Below, in pieces: positions 31,454-41,999 of a stretch of DNA of 64,000 nucleotides (its first letter is position 1; each line of letters begins with the position of its first letter). Source of the DNA: Heligmosomoides polygyrus polygyrus (lineage: Eukaryota; Nematoda; Chromadorea; Rhabditida; Heligmosomidae); NCBI GenBank assembly GCA_947396885.1, contig OX377202.1, forward strand, positions 30,681,407 to 30,745,406. Direction: 5' to 3'. The notes below the pieces were generated by a model, which worked only from the letters and a program-made list of their open reading frames with translations, had not been told where the DNA came from and did no database searches. The translations under genes were made by a program, and so were the position numbers.

Positions 31454-31795
31454 TTAGGCCGGGGGCATACTTCCATCGCCGCGATGCCATCGCGGCGCTC
31501 AGTTCATGACCATTCCGCCGCACGCGGTCGAATAGCCAAAGGAAACTTCGCCGCGGCCGCCGCAACAGTGGTGGTCGGCATGCGCGATGGCTTCCCGCGC
31601 CCATCGCGGGCATGGCATACTTTTTCGCGCCGCGCGCGGTGTTTAGCGTTGGTCCTGGACGGATCGCCGTCGCGCTCCCTTGCAGAGCGATGGGTGATGT
31701 GACGAGCACAGAGAAATTCAAATCCTTTCGCGTCGCTCTGCAAAACTCATCGCCGCGAATCCATCGCGGCGACGGAAAGTATGCACGAGGCCTTA
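31454..31795. mobile_element. GGCC...ATACTT inverted-repeat element with TTA duplication
   Basis: The left end GGCCGGGGGCATACTT (31457 on) and the reverse complement of the right end, GGCCTCGTGCATACTTT, flank a 336-bp GC-rich non-coding core. TTA duplications lie at 31454-31456 and 31793-31795. Removing the element rejoins a minisatellite unit, which confirms the boundaries. PIF/Harbinger-like by target size (inference). Confidence 0.8.
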
Positions 31796-31835
31796 GGCAC
31801 GTCTACTGAGTCGCCAGCCACGTTGCACAACTAGC
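31796..31835 (+). repeat. Minisatellite unit 3, interrupted by inserted element
   Basis: The right part, GGCACGTCTACTGAGTCGCC then ACGTTGCACAAC, continues the left part AACGTGTTA at 31448-31456. Confidence 0.65.
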
Positions 31836-34800
31836 ACAACTGCAACCCCCCTCCCCATCATACTCCAACACTTCAGCGCAAACAAACAAACTCGCAGACA
31901 AACAGACGAACGACCGTTCTCGCTTATATATAGTGGAATCAGAAGAGATCTCTTGAAATCCTTTTATGACGAGTCTTCTCTAGTAGCTTGCCCAGAAATC
32001 TGAAAATTTCCACTACTTGAGCCATATTCTGGAGATTGTACAAAATAATGTAGAACGTCGAACCTCATTCAAAAAAAATGCGCCGAGATCGCCCCAACCT
32101 ATTCAACGCTAACCATAAGCAGTTCTAGTGTATTTTGTTTGATAGGCTTGTCCTGGATTGTTTGGGATAGTAACGCTGAAAATCCAGGGATGAATTCTTC
32201 GCCTTTCCCTTATGCAATGCGTTCGTAATGAACAATGTTCTCTCCAGCATGATATTCCAAGTTTGAGTGGTAGTTTCTTAAGTGCAACTCGATTTTTCCA
32301 GGCGCCGAAGAAGATATTGTAGGCCGGAATAAGGGTGCAGAACAATACTGTCGAAAGCTAAGCACTGCCATACGCTCTCCCTAGCGATGGAAAAATCTGG
32401 CTCAAAATCCGGTTCTATTATTCGTATGTTCTCGATTGTTGGGAAACCAATTGTCATTTGTTTGTTTTTTGCCGCTGTCTTAATTTGTTTTCATCCTCCA
32501 CGCATGTTTGCTCCTTCGATCTCAAATAGATTATTTTCGGTTATTACCATTAAGGTGCACTTTTGCATAAATAAGTAATTTAATGCAAGTTCTTACGCAA
32601 GAAGCTTTTGAAGTAGCGCACGGTATCAACGCGCTACTGAAGGAGCTTTTTTATCGGCATATGCGCCATATGTTTCGGAAATTGTCCACAAATTCTCATC
32701 CTTTGGTTCTTTGATTGACGAACACCTTGCTTGGGGATTTCATGGAGAACAACGTTGGAAAAACACCAGCACTTTCAGAAAACGGCAGCTTGGTACTGAC
32801 TTGCAAGTACATATCGCCTTTTATTGCTGTGTCATTAGGAAATGCTTCCTCAATTAGCGCCTAAGTTTCGTTTTCATTCTGTCACATTGCTTCTGATATT
32901 CGAGTCATAAAGATAAACCAGACAAAAATCAAGCTCTTCCACAGTCGCCTAAAATGGGTCAAAATCAATTTGTTGGAGACTTCATACGCGGTTTTCTTAA
33001 TTTAAATCTCTATGCTTTTTATGGAAAAGTACTAAGGCCGTCACTCTATCCTTGGAGGACCTCATATGGAAAATGGCTTAGAAAAAGTCCGATTCATTTG
33101 CAACACTAAAACGACGTAAACCACGGGTCGATCGATGCTATTCGTAAAAGTAGAATAACCGCCATTTTCCAAAAGCGTTTCTCAACTCTAACAATTAGTG
33201 CCGAGTTATGGAGAGCATCTTAAACTGCTGGGATTTGCATCGCTGTTGCGTGAAAGGGTAATCTCGGATCTGGTTTTCTGCTTCGAAATGCTTCCTGAAG
33301 AATATAAACTGCTTGCTAGCAAGTGCTGGATATTTAGGCCTTGCAGGTTAAGAACCAACGGCTTCAACCTAAACTACCCCTTAATTCGTAGAAGAAACTT
33401 TGTGCAGTTTTTCTGCTATCGAGGAGCATGATGGATTGAACACTTGCTGGCTGATGTCTTAAACACAGAGAACATCAAAAGAGTACCCACATGCCGACCT
33501 CCTGGCATCTACCTTCGTAGACTGATATTAAGACCGCAGCATATTGGTACAGTTGCTTCCGTCTAACTCAGCACCAATTGTTCTGGCCCCCCTGCCAAAT
33601 GATTCTTGGAGGAATGCCAATTGCCAATTGAGTTCAAATCCATCGTTTGGACTGTGGATTAGGGTAGACCTAGCTGTTTTCTTTTATGATGTCGACGGTT
33701 TTGCTGCCACTCGCTAATTTTGAAGCGATTTGATAATTGTTCGAGGCTGTTTTTTTTTTCTACCATTGTTGTTGCTGTTTCTTCTCTATTACACAATTAT
33801 TACGCTAAGCACGTTTCCTCGACGCTCGTGAACCTCCGTTAGTGGTACCCTTCCACGTTCAGCGAGAAGCTTAATCTTGGTTTTGGGCAACCTAATCTCT
33901 TCAGTAAGGGTTTTTTCTTTGGTTGAATTTTTGGGCCGCTGCCATTATGCAGATGAAGTTGTACGATTTTGATGCTTGCTTTCATCCTATGAGCAGGCTC
34001 GCTACGGAGTCTCAGCTTTTCGTTAAAAACGTCCGGGGCACGTGGAGGCAGCAGGTGTGTCCCATCCGAGAGTCGCCAGATGTTATTTGCTCTCTGCTGC
34101 CCATTCCCTCGGGACGGCCCATCTCGTATGGGTCGAATATGGGGTTTTCGAGCGAAATGACGCTATTTGTGCGGGTTGCTCGTCTGAGCGCCTCGGCCCA
34201 CGTCGCCGGTGGAGGTGTTTATTTGCATTCTGAAGAGCTCGCGTGACTACTACGCGGCGGGTGTCCGCCGATCAACGATCTGAGCGATTGTGGATTGATT
34301 CGCAGCCACTGATCCGTGTCGCCGAAATTTCGTGGCGCTTCCATCCTGGCACGCACCGCTGAGTATCCATACCTCTTTGTGCTGTGATTCTTCGCCATCG
34401 AGTTTTCCCTTAAGAAGGGAAAACTTCGAGGATTATCAGGTCCACCAACTGGCTGCTCCTTCTAGCTTCGCTGCTGCAGAATAGTGACAGATTTAGGACA
34501 GTTCTAGAAAAAGTGGGCATCTTGGGCACCTTCTCTTTTGCTTGTCCCCGGACTACGTTCCGTATGGCATACACCTGATTTTTAGCCCAATATGTATCTC
34601 CGAAATCATTCTTAGCGTTAACCATCAGCCCGTCTTTCTAACCAATCATTTTAGCATAGATGGCTACATCATTGCTTCAGAGACATCGTCCGAATAAATT
34701 CGAAATTTATGCCTGTTGCGGACGCTGGTGGAGCTCTTGAAGGAGACGCCGACTTCAGATTACGGCTCGGCTTAGCACTATGTAGACCAGCCAAGCATTT

Positions 34801-34961
34801 CCTACCTCCAGGTGATTGAGTTGGTACAAGACTTGTCTACTAAGAATGAGACACGATCTTGTCTGTGATCAGCTGGCTACTCATTGTAGAGGTCAAGTGA
34901 CAACCCCTAAAAGTGGAGTGCGGGGCACATCGCACAATAATATTTATTTATTTATTTATTT
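31836..34961. other. Intergenic stretch, nothing recognised
   Basis: Short frames only. A GC-richer patch at 34020-34380 carries a 107-codon plus frame I do not recognise. An (ATTT)n run lies at about 34942-34962. Confidence 0.35.
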
Positions 34962-34963
34962 TT

Positions 34964-35115
34964 GGCGCGTGTAGCGCAATCAGAGGATGTGCCGACTGTT
35001 CTGTGCACTCGATACCAGGTTCATCGTTCGGATTTCCTGCCCAAGCCTACCAAGCCTTCCATCCTTCCGCGGTCGGTGAAAACAGTTGATAACAGACTTG
35101 GGCACAATACGTGTA
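34964..35115 (+). repeat. SINE family 1, 5' half
   Basis: Clear head with A-box TAGCGCAATCAG and B-box-like GTTCGGATTTCC, then CCTTCCATCCTTCCGCGGTCGG quoted in part. It ends near GACTTGGGCAC. Confidence 0.7.
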
Positions 35116-35156
35116 TGGGGGTGCAGTACTTTGTAGGCTTAAGAATTTTCAATATA

Positions 35157-36106
35157 GGCCTATGTTATACTTCAGCGACGCGTCGCCGGCAGCGTCGCCA
35201 AGAGCTCCGCAGGGGTGTTATACTTCCGTCGCCGACGTCGCCGACGTCATCCAAGGGTGGCAGAAAATGCGTTCCGATGGAGTGTTTTAATTGTGGGTTG
35301 GTTTCTCGTTCCCAGCACGGCCATCATCCCCACCGGACTTTGGGGGGGGGGGGGGATTACGGCAGTGCCGGGAACAGAAAACGAAATCAAAAAGTGCAAA
35401 AGACGACCGTCTTGCGTACACCATTAGTGCCATTCTGGAACACTGAGTGTTTGTGGAATGAGTGGGAGATAAACCCTAATCCTTACCTTCCCTTCCATTT
35501 GTCTGATTTCTTCGCTTTTCTGTCCTTCTCACCCGTTCTATTCGCGTTTTCTAGGCCGCTTTCTTGCAGAGCAAGAAACACAAAATAAAACTGTGAGGAA
35601 AATAAGTAGTCTTCCTCGCCTTCTGAAATGATGCTGCAAACCTCTACGAAGAGCTCTTTCGAAGTACAATTCATATTAATTATGACTTAAGAGTTTTCGG
35701 TGAATTTCAAAATTTCAGCGTAAATTTAATTTCAATGCGATTTAACGAAAAGGGCCTTTGCTAAACTCCAATAAAGAAATTTAACGAAAATGCTAGTAAA
35801 ATCGTTAAATCGGTAAATTAATAGTCGTTAAATGCTCAGCACTGCCCGCACTTCTATTATTATCATATTTTGTCTACAATCAACTCTACAGTCTCAGAAA
35901 CATATTAAGAAAAGCACTGTAAGCAAATTCGAGGCAGACGTCATCACCTAGCGTTTCTATCCGCAGTCGGGTTACCAAATGGCGACATTGAAAATGCGCT
36001 GCGATGCTCGCATGTCGACAACGTCGCCGACATCGCCGACGCCTGTGACGGGCTGTCGTGACGGGTAGCCGCCTCGACGACGCGTCGCCGAAGTATAACA
36101 TAGGCC
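35157..36106. mobile_element. GGCC...ATACTT inverted-repeat element, 950 bp
   Basis: The left end GGCCTATGTTATACTTC (35157 on) and the reverse complement of the right end (ending 36106) match over ~35 bp, through GCGACGCGTCG. The right flank is TTA; the left flank is ATA, so the duplication has probably mutated. The ends share the pattern GGCC, seven variable bases, ATACTT with the element at 31457. CGCCGACGTCG-type repeats lie under each end. The interior (a 208-codon plus frame runs 34962-35588 through the SINE and this end) has no recognisable transposase. Confidence 0.7.
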
Positions 36107-36229
36107 TTAGCAGAGGCCCACCTCCACAGTAGGACTTCGCTAGAATAGTGAGTTCTAGTATGGAAAAAAAAGGCAAGAATAATTCATCATCAAAAGGGAG
36201 TACTCCCACACCCGCATTGCGCCCAGACT

Positions 36230-36320
36230 TGTCTGCTATGGATAGAACACTAACTTGGTCATCGGCTGACCACAGCCATCTTCCGTAAAAATAGAATGCG
36301 TGGAGCATCCCAAAAATTGA
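36230..36320 (+). repeat. SINE family 1, 3' half
   Basis: Contains GACTTGTCTGCTATGGATAG, GGCTGACCACAGCC and the terminal AGAATGCGTGGAGCATCCCA. Confidence 0.65.
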
Positions 36321-36328
36321 CTGATTGG

Positions 36329-36439
36329 CTGTTACAACGACGCTTTGTTGCGATCAGAACTCTAGCGCCAGCCTAGTCTTGAACCCGCATTTCCTGCTGG
36401 CCGGGCGAGAACGATGTTTGCCATTACCTAACCGGCGCT
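36329..36439 (-). repeat. SINE family 2, minus-strand diverged copy
   Basis: On the minus strand it reads AGCGCCGGTTAGGTAATGGC at the head, then a mutated B-box (GGTTCAAGACT) and AGCGCTAGAGTTCTGATCGC-type tail to TTGTAACA. It lies directly beside the SINE-1 fragment at 36230-36320. Confidence 0.7.
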
Positions 36440-37666
36440 GTTACATCGGATTAATGAACGTTCGCCTTTATCCTTTTAATTCTGTTTTCGATTTCTCTTC
36501 TATAGAATTCTAGTCTTTTACTTTGTCGTGGTAGGTTGCTAAGAGCACGCTTTTCTCAGGATGCTCTTAACCTGTTGTATGCATATTAGAAACAATGTTT
36601 CTCTCAATATCAGTGCGCTCAATGCAAGCGAGCGATCACAGAGTAAAGCAAGCCGATAAGCACACAAGAAAAATTGGAAGATTGGTTGTTACTTGCGGTA
36701 GGGCTTGCACATGGAAGTGAATTCGTTTCTCGAATTTTGACTTTTATTTTATGAGCAGATTGAACGTTCCACGTGTTTGCCTGCATTACCAGGTCGACTC
36801 TCTGCGGCGCGTTTGTCGCCATTGTCATTTATTCCATGGGAAAGCACGCCCTTCTCACACCGAAGCCAATTCCGGCTCTGAATCATTCATGTCCCGCCCG
36901 TTGACATCGCTGGCAGCCGTAGCTCCGTGCAGGCTGCCATTGAATAGCGGTGATTGTGGGGAAAAAAAATGTCCTTCTTCCTAATGATTCCCATTTTCAA
37001 GTACACAGCGCTTGCGCCTCTTTTGGCACCAAGTCAGCTCCTATTCGTATCCGATAACTGCTTCGTCAGATAGGAGCAGTTCTGATAATACCGACCGATA
37101 TGCAGCTGATCGCTGCGGTGCTTGTCAATCAGGTGCAGGAGCCGTTTCAGAGCACCGTACATCTTCTTCATCATTGAATTACGGGAAGCCACAACCTGCA
37201 CAGGTAGTTGACCTACTCGCAAACGCGGTTAACCGAACTGGAAAGGTCGGAATACTTCCTTCAATATCTGTAACAGTCTGTCACAACGTCGACAAAAGTA
37301 GCCTATGTCTCCTTAATTGCCCCAAGGAATATTTTTACCAAAACTGCTCATGAAATCGGAGTTAAAGCGTGTTTTCTAGTCCGCATTTGTCCGAAAATGG
37401 GTTCCAGATCTACCGGAAAGAACGTAATTTCCATAGATGTAGTACCATGCCTGGGGCATGCCACTTTTGTGGATTGATAAGCGGTGACCTGGAACCCCTT
37501 CATAGTTTCTAGTCACCGCGTTGGCAGTGCGCATTCTGGCATTGCATAGATCGGAAAGTAGAGATACCTGGGCATCACTATGAATGGCAGCAGCAGCCTA
37601 AATCTTCAGGATGATTATTTTTTAATCCAAATGTTGTTCAATTTATGTCTTACTATTACATACCTG
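36440..37666. other. Intergenic stretch, nothing recognised
   Basis: Short frames only, none recognised. Confidence 0.35.
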
Positions 37667-37932
37667 GGCGCGTGTAGCGCAGTCGGAGGAGGCGCGACTG
37701 TCGCGTGCACCCGATGCCAAGTTCCTGGTTCGGATTTTCCGCGCAGGCCAGCCAAGCCTTCCATCCCTCCGGAGTCGGTGAATTGATACCAGACTTGTCT
37801 GGGAAAGATAAGCGCTGACTTGTTCATCGGCTGGCCACCGCAAGTCATTGTAAATACGTAAATACGTATTCCAATCGCCTACCCAACATCCCGTAGAAAT
37901 AGAATGCGCGGCGCATCCCAAAAGGGATTGAG
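37667..37932 (+). repeat. SINE family 1, reference full-length copy
   Basis: About 265 bp. The head has A-box TAGCGCAGTCG (37674-37684), which fits the pol III consensus, and B-box-like GGTTCGGATTT (37727-37737). The body contains CCATCCCTCCGGAGTCGGTG, ACCAGACTTGTCTGG and GGCTGGCCACCGCAAGTC. The 3' end is AGAATGCGCGGCGCATCCCA followed by AAAGGGATTGAGTA. No poly-A tail is present. At least a dozen relatives lie in this window. Pol III transcription and LINE-mediated mobility are inferred from structure. Confidence 0.85.
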
Positions 37933-37969
37933 TAGCGAAGCCCTTTATTCTTTTATTAGATGCCATCTT

Positions 37970-38095
37970 CACGCCTAATTGGACACTTTTCGAACCAAAG
38001 TAGAAACTTTTTGAATTAAATTGGACACTCGTTAAATCAAACTGAACGCACTTGCAAACCATACGCTTTTGAGATCAGGCTGGACGTGTTTCAAG
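37970..38095. repeat. Short dispersed TGGACAC-type repeats
   Basis: Variants of AAATTGGACACTxxTxAAA recur, as at 14530-14680. In both places a member of the GCGCCATGCACTCGT inverted-repeat family follows a few hundred bases on. Confidence 0.5.
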
Positions 38096-38324
38096 CCTAA
38101 AACTTCCAGATTAAAGTAGAATCCTCCTAGGGAGTTTGAGTAATTTTTTGTTTAAGGAAAATTTAATATTACTATCTTTAAATTCTTTGACTTCACTTTC
38201 TCCAATAATTGGGCATACTGCTTCAATTTTCATTTTTAAAAGTTGTTTTTTCAAGAACAACTGCATTTAAAGATTTACTTCAGATCACAGGATGGCAGAA
38301 ATTTTCTAACAAATAAAAATAAGG

Positions 38325-38560
38325 GATCGCGCCATGCACTCGTTTAGCTCGCAGCGATTTTAATTTGACTGACAGGTAAAATTACAACCTATATGATACA
38401 ACAAAGTGAAGATATGTGTGTCTGTTCCACAATTGCCTTTGTGGTACCGCTGACGATCGTGTACTCTACTGTACACAGAATTTTTGTTGTCTGCTGAAGC
38501 TTGCTGAATCTTTTCTCCAATGGAAACCGCTGCATCCTGGACAAGTGCATGGCGCAGTCT
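38325..38560. mobile_element. Small inverted-repeat element, GCGCCATGCACTCGT family
   Basis: The left end GATCGCGCCATGCACTCGT (38325) and the right end ACAAGTGCATGGCGCAGTC (to about 38560) are inverted copies. 236 bp, no coding capacity. Confidence 0.65.
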
Positions 38561-39954
38561 TTTTTGTTGGAACGCTCTAACAACTGCTGCGTTTTTGTAC
38601 TCTAGAATAAACCTTAAGCTAAACATTTACCTTAAAAAATTATAAAAAATCAACCACTGTGTTAACTTATTGTGGCCGGTAAAAGACTTCAAATTGGTAT
38701 TCTTATTCATATTTGTTAATTTATTTTTATTACTATTTACTGCTCGTTATTATTTATTACTATTTATTGTTGATTACTATTATATTTATAATTCTTTTTC
38801 TTCTCTCCTTCCTGCTTGCCCGCTTTAATTGCTAGTCCTTCTTCAAGAGCAAATGTGTAACGCAGATTTAATGTGTGGACAGAAAGCAGAGATTTTTTGT
38901 TGAGCTTCATGGAGTAGTAAAGAGATGCAAAAATTATCAATGCGCAATAATTTTGCTGAAAACATTATCAATAGACATCAATGTAGTCCTTGGTCGGCAT
39001 CCAGTCAGATCTGTTATGGGAGATAAAGTTGAGGTCGATCCATTCTTCATCCGTCATCACTGCTCATTCGAACATACATGTATTTGAACATATATGTTCG
39101 GGCATACTGCCGTGGCGGCTCTACCCCTCTGTCGTGTTGGGTAACTGCACTCGTCGCTTTTCGCGCAGTTTCGCTGACGTTGTTCTTCACCTCTGATGTG
39201 TTCGCTGTCGCCGGTTCGAAACCACCTGCCGTACGTATTACGAATGCGAGTGTTTGTACGCCGATCAAAGAAGCATGGTAGCCGCGGCACATTCCGAAGG
39301 TATAGTCAGCGTGAATGTATCCTCTTCTCCTGGTGAATCAGCGCTGTGTTTTTGTTCTGGATCTCATAGATTCCTCGATACTCATACAGTCGGCTGTCAG
39401 GATGATCCCTCCCTGACGAACCACTTTCCGTTATTTACCTGTTTTTGTCATTCCTCTTGGTGTGTGGTGGTGTGAGGTTGACAGTTTCGATTCTACAGCA
39501 AACTGATAAACAGATTTTTTTAGCTTTTCCATTTCCTTTTCCTTCACTACAACTTTCGGAGGAAGGGTTGTTTTTCATTGCTTAACTTCCTAAAGAATTG
39601 CTTGGAAAGCGTTCCTTGCTCTGTCTTTCGACTACCTTCTTTTGACTACTTGGTGTCAGTGGTATTACTTCGTCGCAACAGCGTGTCAAAGTAGCACATC
39701 GAATCCTTTGGATGACATCATTCGTGTGGTTATATGAATATGAAGCAAACAAGTACTCTTCTAGCCTCTCTTCCAGCCGCTCTAGGCTTAAACAAATCTG
39801 GTAAAATAGGTACTCTTCACCAAAACTCGTTCTCTTTCGAAGAGCCTATCTGGTCGAACACCATCTTAGTGCTAGAACTAGAAATGGATCTGAAAATGAT
39901 CTACTATCGAAGTTCAAAAAATTGCTGAAGGAGTTCATGCCATGCACCAACTTC
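38561..39954. other. Intergenic stretch, nothing recognised
   Basis: AT-rich around 38640-38780. Small overlapping frames at 39050-39290 on both strands are unrecognised. Confidence 0.35.
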
Positions 39955-40195
39955 AACCTAATTTCGACGCCCCATTCACGCCTTTCCGTTGGTCAACCAT
40001 TTGTTTCGACGGGTGCCAACAAAGTCTCCTGTAGTCTTTATCGCGTGCCAAAGTAGAGCACTTGCTCCAATGCTCGACGCTACGAGCGCGATGTCGCTCG
40101 TCAAGAACAGCTGGAATTGCAGCAATCCATCGTTCCTCACTTACTTCTAGTTTTTGCGTGAAACCTTCATGAGAACGCACTTTTAGCATGAAAAT
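39955..40195 (-). pseudogene. RTE LINE 3' fragment
   Basis: The minus-strand frame contains EHWSKCSTLARDKDYRRLCW and HPSKQMVDQRK, which aligns with the C-terminus of the intact LINE ([19 protein letters not shown], then LEQVDDQR). The fragment is ~240 bp, a typical 5'-truncated dead-on-arrival copy. Confidence 0.7.
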
Positions 40196-40199
40196 TCAT

Positions 40200-41560
40200 T
40201 GCTAAGCTTGAGTGGCTTTTATGACCGCTCTAAGCGCGAGACTAAACTGCTAAAGATAAATTGACAGAATTTCCTAACGATTTGTTCCTTTCCTTTCTAA
40301 TTGCCTGTGCTACGTGCTTCTATTCTAACGTGTGTTTTGAGCAATTAATTATTTTTATTTTAGTTTCATTATGTTACCAGCAGTGTTGCTGGTTCAGCAC
40401 TGTCCAGAATATTTTGCTATATGCTCAGCTTACTTTAATCTCTTTATGCATATCGCTATCGTTTCTGGCACTTTCTTTTCTCCACGTCGCAATCCCTTAC
40501 GGCCCTCATGGTCGTGAACGCTCTTCAGTTGGCGAGCATTCAATATTTTGACAAAAACCTGACGTCGCGTTTGATAGTCCTCTACTTGAGATATTTTAGT
40601 TTCAAGTTAGAAGTGCCATCTACCTAAACGAATGCTCATTGACACTGACCGATCAAATGCATCTCTTTGACTTCGTATTCGCAGATCGCTTAAGCTTTCG
40701 AAGCGTTTATCTTCATGGATGAGCCAACCTCTTGGAGTGGCGGTGTGCTAACCTGCACTTTTTTTAGTAGCCTTCAGTTTGTGTCCTAAAGGCAAGCAGT
40801 CGGAACGAGAACAGCATGACACTACTCGTGTGTACTTCTAACTTGTATTTACATTCTTGAACAATTATCGAAAGAGGTAAACGCGTGCTATGGCTCAGCT
40901 CAGTTGAAGAACTTGTTCTCCTCTGTGCCAACTGCTTATTTTTTCCCAACTGCTAGATCCACAAGAAAGGAATAGGAAGAATATCACCCTCAATGACCTA
41001 GGATAGCATAAAGCTTTTCTCCATACGCAGGTTCTATCTAAATGCTTCTGTCACTATATCATTGATTAGGTTTTATTTAGAAGCTGTGGTGAATGCCAGT
41101 CAATCGTCCCTTGAGGGTCATCATGGGTGAATATCACGGACTTGATCAATCGCCCAAACCCGTTACCATCTAAACTCAAGAAACACCTTCACATTCATAA
41201 TCACATCAACACCTCTCAAACAGTGTTCGAGAACTCAGTGTGACATCTACTACCGAGTTTTCATGAGGGGTTCCCGAAGAGTTGTTAGTCAGTTGCGTTT
41301 TTTGGGCCACACAAGGTTTTTAAGTGGATCTTTGTTTAGATGGGTCTGACGCTTCGACTTCTTTCTTCTTCTTTATTTAGATGGGTCTGACGTGTCGTCT
41401 TCAGAAGCCTGAACGGGTCCTTGAATATTATTTGCGCTCTACTCCACCATGCGCCTTAACTACGCTACCATTTGGGATCTACCCTACGAAGAGCAAGGAG
41501 GCCAGGCGGCAGAGACGAACTCACCAATTGGATCCACTGCAAGGGCTGATGTTCGCCCGA
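40200..41560. other. Intergenic stretch, nothing recognised
   Basis: Short unrecognised frames only. Confidence 0.35.
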
Positions 41561-41569
41561 GCTAGTTAA

Positions 41570-41990
41570 CCAGTAGGGGCACACTGCACACCACTGCCGT
41601 CGACCGGTCCATCTGCAGTTCACAATGAGACACGAACGGCAGAAAGTCACTCGTAACAGACAGACACTCAATTCGGTTGTTCGATGCTGGATTCCTTATG
41701 AAAATCCAGAATGCTTCTAACGCTTTCCTTGCCGAAATGTCTTCTACGATGGCCAAAATGGTCAACGTCGTTTCCGTTGTCCGCATCAATCCTGCCCTTT
41801 TCAAGTGGATTGGTTTGCAACCCACGTCGTCTATTAAATAGATGTTCCCCTACCTGCACTGCTAGAACTCTTCCCTCTTCTCCGATGGCACTCGATCTGG
41901 TAATTTGCTCCAAGCTATGAGCAATCGCCTGAGCTACCAACTGGGCAAATAATTTAGTTTTCCGAAATACACTGCTGATCATAGAGCCTG
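41570..41990 (-). pseudogene. Penelope-like element GIY-YIG domain relic
   Basis: Across two or three minus-strand frames the translation gives ICPVGSSGDCS and LGANYQIEC, then GEEGRVLAVQVGEHLFNRRR. It continues LTILAIVEDISARKALEAFW, IFIRNPASNNRIECLSVT and a short DFLPFVSHCEL end. This order matches the C-terminal region of Penelope-like retroelements. There a Cys-rich lead is followed by a GIY-YIG endonuclease (usually with an IGETGRPL core) and the RKxLEAFWI...NPxxNRxxECL end. Frameshifts and a stop make it a pseudogene. The reverse transcriptase part was not found in the adjacent kilobase. Confidence 0.7.
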
Positions 41991-41999
41991 TTTCGGACT

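Noticed and set aside
34962..35588. A 208-codon plus-strand gene.
   Set aside because: The frame runs through a SINE head and the end of an inverted-repeat element, so it is not a coherent coding sequence.
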